NCBI GenBank assembly: GCA_017451425.1 | Contig: JAFSPP010000065.1 | Location: forward strand, 1-33,626 | DNA length: 33,626 nt | Direction: 5' to 3' | From: Clostridia bacterium | GTDB taxonomy: Bacteria > Bacillota > Clostridia > Oscillospirales > Acutalibacteraceae | Part shown: positions 31,732 through 33,626 of the stretch, in pieces | How positions within the stretch are numbered: position 1 is the stretch's first letter | Layout of the letters: each line of letters starts with the position of its first letter | Made by a program: the position numbers and the translations under genes | Notes under the pieces: model-generated | What the model was told of the DNA's origin: nothing | The model's input: only the letters and a program-made list of their open reading frames with translations | Database searches by the model: none

Positions 31732-33414
31732 ATGGCAGTTCTGGAACGATCCAAATTATTCGCATCACCTAAGTTTGACCCGTATGTCAAATCCGCCAAC
31801 ACAAGCGGAGGAGAGAAATGGCTGGGGTATTTCTTTGGCCCTATGGGTGCCGCGATCCTGAATGTTACGCTCATCAGCTATCTGAACGTCTTTTACACGG
31901 ATGTGCTGGATTTGACCAATTCCTTTGCATGGGCGGCGGCATTTCTGACGTTGTTCCCCATTCTCTCCAAAATCATTGACGCCATAACTAACATCATCAT
32001 GGGCCAGATTATTGAGAAGACCCGCACCCGTCAGGGCAAGGCCCGTCCCTGGATATTTATCTCCGCGCCTTTGATGACCATTGCCACAATTCTACTGTTT
32101 CTGGTGCCCCGGGAGCATAGCCTGATGCAGTTCCTGCTGGTGGCGCTGACCTACAACATTTTCTTCTCATTTGCGTACACCATTTATAACATGAGCCATA
32201 CCCTTATGGTGCCGCTCTCCACAACCAATGTTCGTCAACGCGACGCCCTGAGCCTGTTCACCAACATGGGTGTGAATATGATCCCCGGTATTGTTGTATC
32301 CTTGCTGTTCCCCATGATCCTGATGCCGGTGCTTGGCTATGATTACAACAAGTGGCTCACCGCCATGATCATCATTGCGGCTATCGCCCTGCCTTTTACC
32401 GTGCTGGAGTACTTCTTCACCAAGGAGCGCGTGACCGAGGCTGCTGTATCCGCCGGAGAGACGAAGACGGTCTCTTTCAGGGAACAGCTCTCCGTCTGCT
32501 TCGGCGACAAGTATTGGGTGCTGATGATTCTTTTCATGCTGGCCTTCCAAATCATGAGCAACATCATGACGATCTCCCTGCCCTATTTTTGCAACTGGGT
32601 GCTGGGCACCTACAACGACGGTACCACACAAACCATCCTCTCCGCCGTAGGCAAGGCGCCTTTGGGTTTTGGCGTGTTCCTGCTGTGGCCCCTGGTAAAG
32701 AAGTTCGGCAAACGGAAGGTCATGATCGTCGGCTTCCTGATTGCCGCCGCTGCAGAGGTCCTTTGCTGGGTCTTCTCACATAATATGACTCTCATGCTGG
32801 TGGGCTCTTTCTTCTCCGCCATCGGCTGGCTGCCCAGCTATGTGTACAGTGCCTTAATGGCAGACACGCTGGATTATATCGAGTATGAGAAGGGTATTCG
32901 CGCAGACGGACTCACCGCCTCCATTTTTACAATCATCGCTACGGTTTCCGTCGGAATTGGGCAAGGCATCTTCAACCTTGGCTTGACTACCACCGGCTAT
33001 GAATCTCCCCGCCTTGTCTCTGAAGGCGTTTACAATGTCCAAAATCCTGCAACGCAAGGCTTTATCTCCTTCGCCTACATTGGAATCCCGCTGATTATGC
33101 TGGTGGCTATGGCGATTATCATGGTCTTCCTAAAGGTAGAAAACCTGCTTCCGAACGTCCATAAGGAGCTCACCGCTCGCCGCAAGGCCGAATGCGAAGC
33201 CCGCGGCGAGGTGTACATCTCCCCTGAGGAGAAGGCTGAGCTTGAACAGATCGAACAGGATCGAATCGCGGAGGAAAAGCGTATCGAAGAGCTGAAGGCT
33301 AAGTGCGAAAAACAGGGCTTGCGCTTCGAGGACGAAGAGGCCAAGTACCAGGCCAAGCTGGCAGCAAAAAAAGCCAAGGAAGAGGCCAAGGCCGCCAAAA
33401 AGAATACGAAATAA
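31732..33414 (+). CDS. GPH family sugar:cation symporter (MFS_2)
   Basis: 560 residues from the ATG at 31732, which has GGAGGAGA (31719-31726) upstream; an ATG 63 bp earlier lies almost at the predicted transcript start. About 12 membrane segments are visible, with family-like features: the loop [28 protein letters not shown] (the GPH D-x6-G...R-x-G-K-x-RPW pattern) and [20 protein letters not shown]. Members import glycosides, pentosides or hexuronides with Na+ or H+. The last 75 residues are a highly charged Lys/Glu/Ala-rich tail, longer than usual. An SGNH hydrolase gene follows. Confidence 0.9.
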   Translation: MAVLERSKLFASPKFDPYVKSANTSGGEKWLGYFFGPMGAAILNVTLISYLNVFYTDVLDLTNSFAWAAAFLTLFPILSKIIDAITNIIMGQIIEKTRTRQGKARPWIFISAPLMTIATILLFLVPREHSLMQFLLVALTYNIFFSFAYTIYNMSHTLMVPLSTTNVRQRDALSLFTNMGVNMIPGIVVSLLFPMILMPVLGYDYNKWLTAMIIIAAIALPFTVLEYFFTKERVTEAAVSAGETKTVSFREQLSVCFGDKYWVLMILFMLAFQIMSNIMTISLPYFCNWVLGTYNDGTTQTILSAVGKAPLGFGVFLLWPLVKKFGKRKVMIVGFLIAAAAEVLCWVFSHNMTLMLVGSFFSAIGWLPSYVYSALMADTLDYIEYEKGIRADGLTASIFTIIATVSVGIGQGIFNLGLTTTGYESPRLVSEGVYNVQNPATQGFISFAYIGIPLIMLVAMAIIMVFLKVENLLPNVHKELTARRKAECEARGEVYISPEEKAELEQIEQDRIAEEKRIEELKAKCEKQGLRFEDEEAKYQAKLAAKKAKEEAKAAKKNTK

Positions 33415-33435
33415 TTTCCAATAACGCTTACCATT

Positions 33436-33468
33436 CACAAGGGCGGCGGCACAGCCGCCGCCCTTGTG
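33436..33468. repeat. Perfect 15-bp hairpin between symporter and SGNH hydrolase genes
   Basis: 33436-33450 pairs perfectly with 33454-33468 around ACA. It is GC-rich and has no T-tract on either side, so it is not a standard terminator; a role as mRNA stabiliser or partial stop is possible. Confidence 0.8.
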
Positions 33469-33489
33469 TGCCATAACAAGGAGACGACA

Positions 33490-33626
33490 ATGCTGAAAAT
33501 CGCCGAAAAGATTTTAAACGGTGAACACCCCACGCTGTGCTTTTTCGGGGACAGCGTAACACACGGGGAATTTGAGTTCACCAATGGCTACAAGGAATCT
33601 ATCTGGAGGCCGGAGCTGGTATACCA
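33490..33626 (+). CDS. SGNH/GDSL-type hydrolase, truncated by the window edge
   Basis: The first 45 residues of a gene running off the right end. The ATG at 33490 follows AAGGAG (33478-33483). The early motif CFFGDSVTHGE matches block I of SGNH/GDSL esterases, with the catalytic Ser in GDS. Such enzymes deacetylate or de-esterify sugars and polysaccharides, which fits its place after a GPH sugar symporter. The remaining blocks lie outside the window, so the call rests on one motif and context. Confidence 0.75.
   Translation, partial: MLKIAEKILNGEHPTLCFFGDSVTHGEFEFTNGYKESIWRPELVY

Noticed and set aside
1..33626. CRISPR arrays, insertion sequences, prophage or toxin-antitoxin genes
   Set aside because: No regularly spaced repeats, transposase or integrase motifs, or phage proteins were seen on either strand. 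dUTPase alone is not phage evidence.

Overview
The window looks like a chromosomal segment from a Gram-positive Firmicute of class Clostridia, probably an anaerobic gut or rumen species with roughly balanced GC. Several features point that way: a cysteine T-box leader, a CIRCE operator, strong GGAGG ribosome binding sites, ZapA next to a U32 peptidase, a DUF4860-type protein in a type IV pilus operon, and an NADP-type glutamate dehydrogenase. No species can be named from the sequence alone.

Layout. 1-5085: a plus-strand operon with a transglutaminase-like lipoprotein, a PilC/GspF membrane protein, four small single-pass pilin-like or accessory proteins and a PilT-type ATPase, closed by a bidirectional terminator. 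5088-5980 (minus): tRNA-Thr(CGT) followed at once by a PAS-like protein gene. 6115-9787: lipoprotein, short-chain reductase (possibly the EF-P modification reductase), dUTPase and an NhaC-type antiporter. 9793-12359 (minus): zapA and a U32 peptidase. 12430-16786 (minus): glycogen phosphorylase and a GH13 alpha-glucan hydrolase, which together degrade glycogen or maltodextrin. 16892-18142 (minus): iron-dependent alcohol dehydrogenase, divergent from gdhA (18399-19745). 19846-21982: a 69-residue protein, rimO and pgsA. 22000-24263: Cys T-box, cysE and cysS, covering cysteine synthesis and charging. 24264-24626: a gene-free stretch with a consensus promoter, a candidate small RNA and a 10-bp phased repeat. 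24627-25471: rplM-rpsI. 25552-26628: a PTS-type membrane protein. 26918-28171: a G5/3D cell-wall protein. 28243-28674 (minus): Hsp20, divergent from two tandem alpha/beta hydrolases (28870-30830), with a CIRCE element between them. 30994-33626: a TetR regulator divergent from a GPH sugar symporter and a truncated SGNH hydrolase. This last block uses different codons and looks like a separately acquired carbohydrate cassette.

Most protein genes are ordinary housekeeping genes. The more unusual material is regulatory. At four terminators the next gene's promoter is nested in the terminator itself, with the -35 in or beside the hairpin loop and the -10 after the U-tract. There is also a candidate small RNA with two anti-Shine-Dalgarno octamers between cysS and rplM, a set of palindromic half-sites around the gdhA promoter, a CIRCE element placed between two divergent promoters, and a sensor-protein gene that appears to depend on a tRNA promoter. 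No insertion sequence, phage, CRISPR array or rRNA gene is visible.
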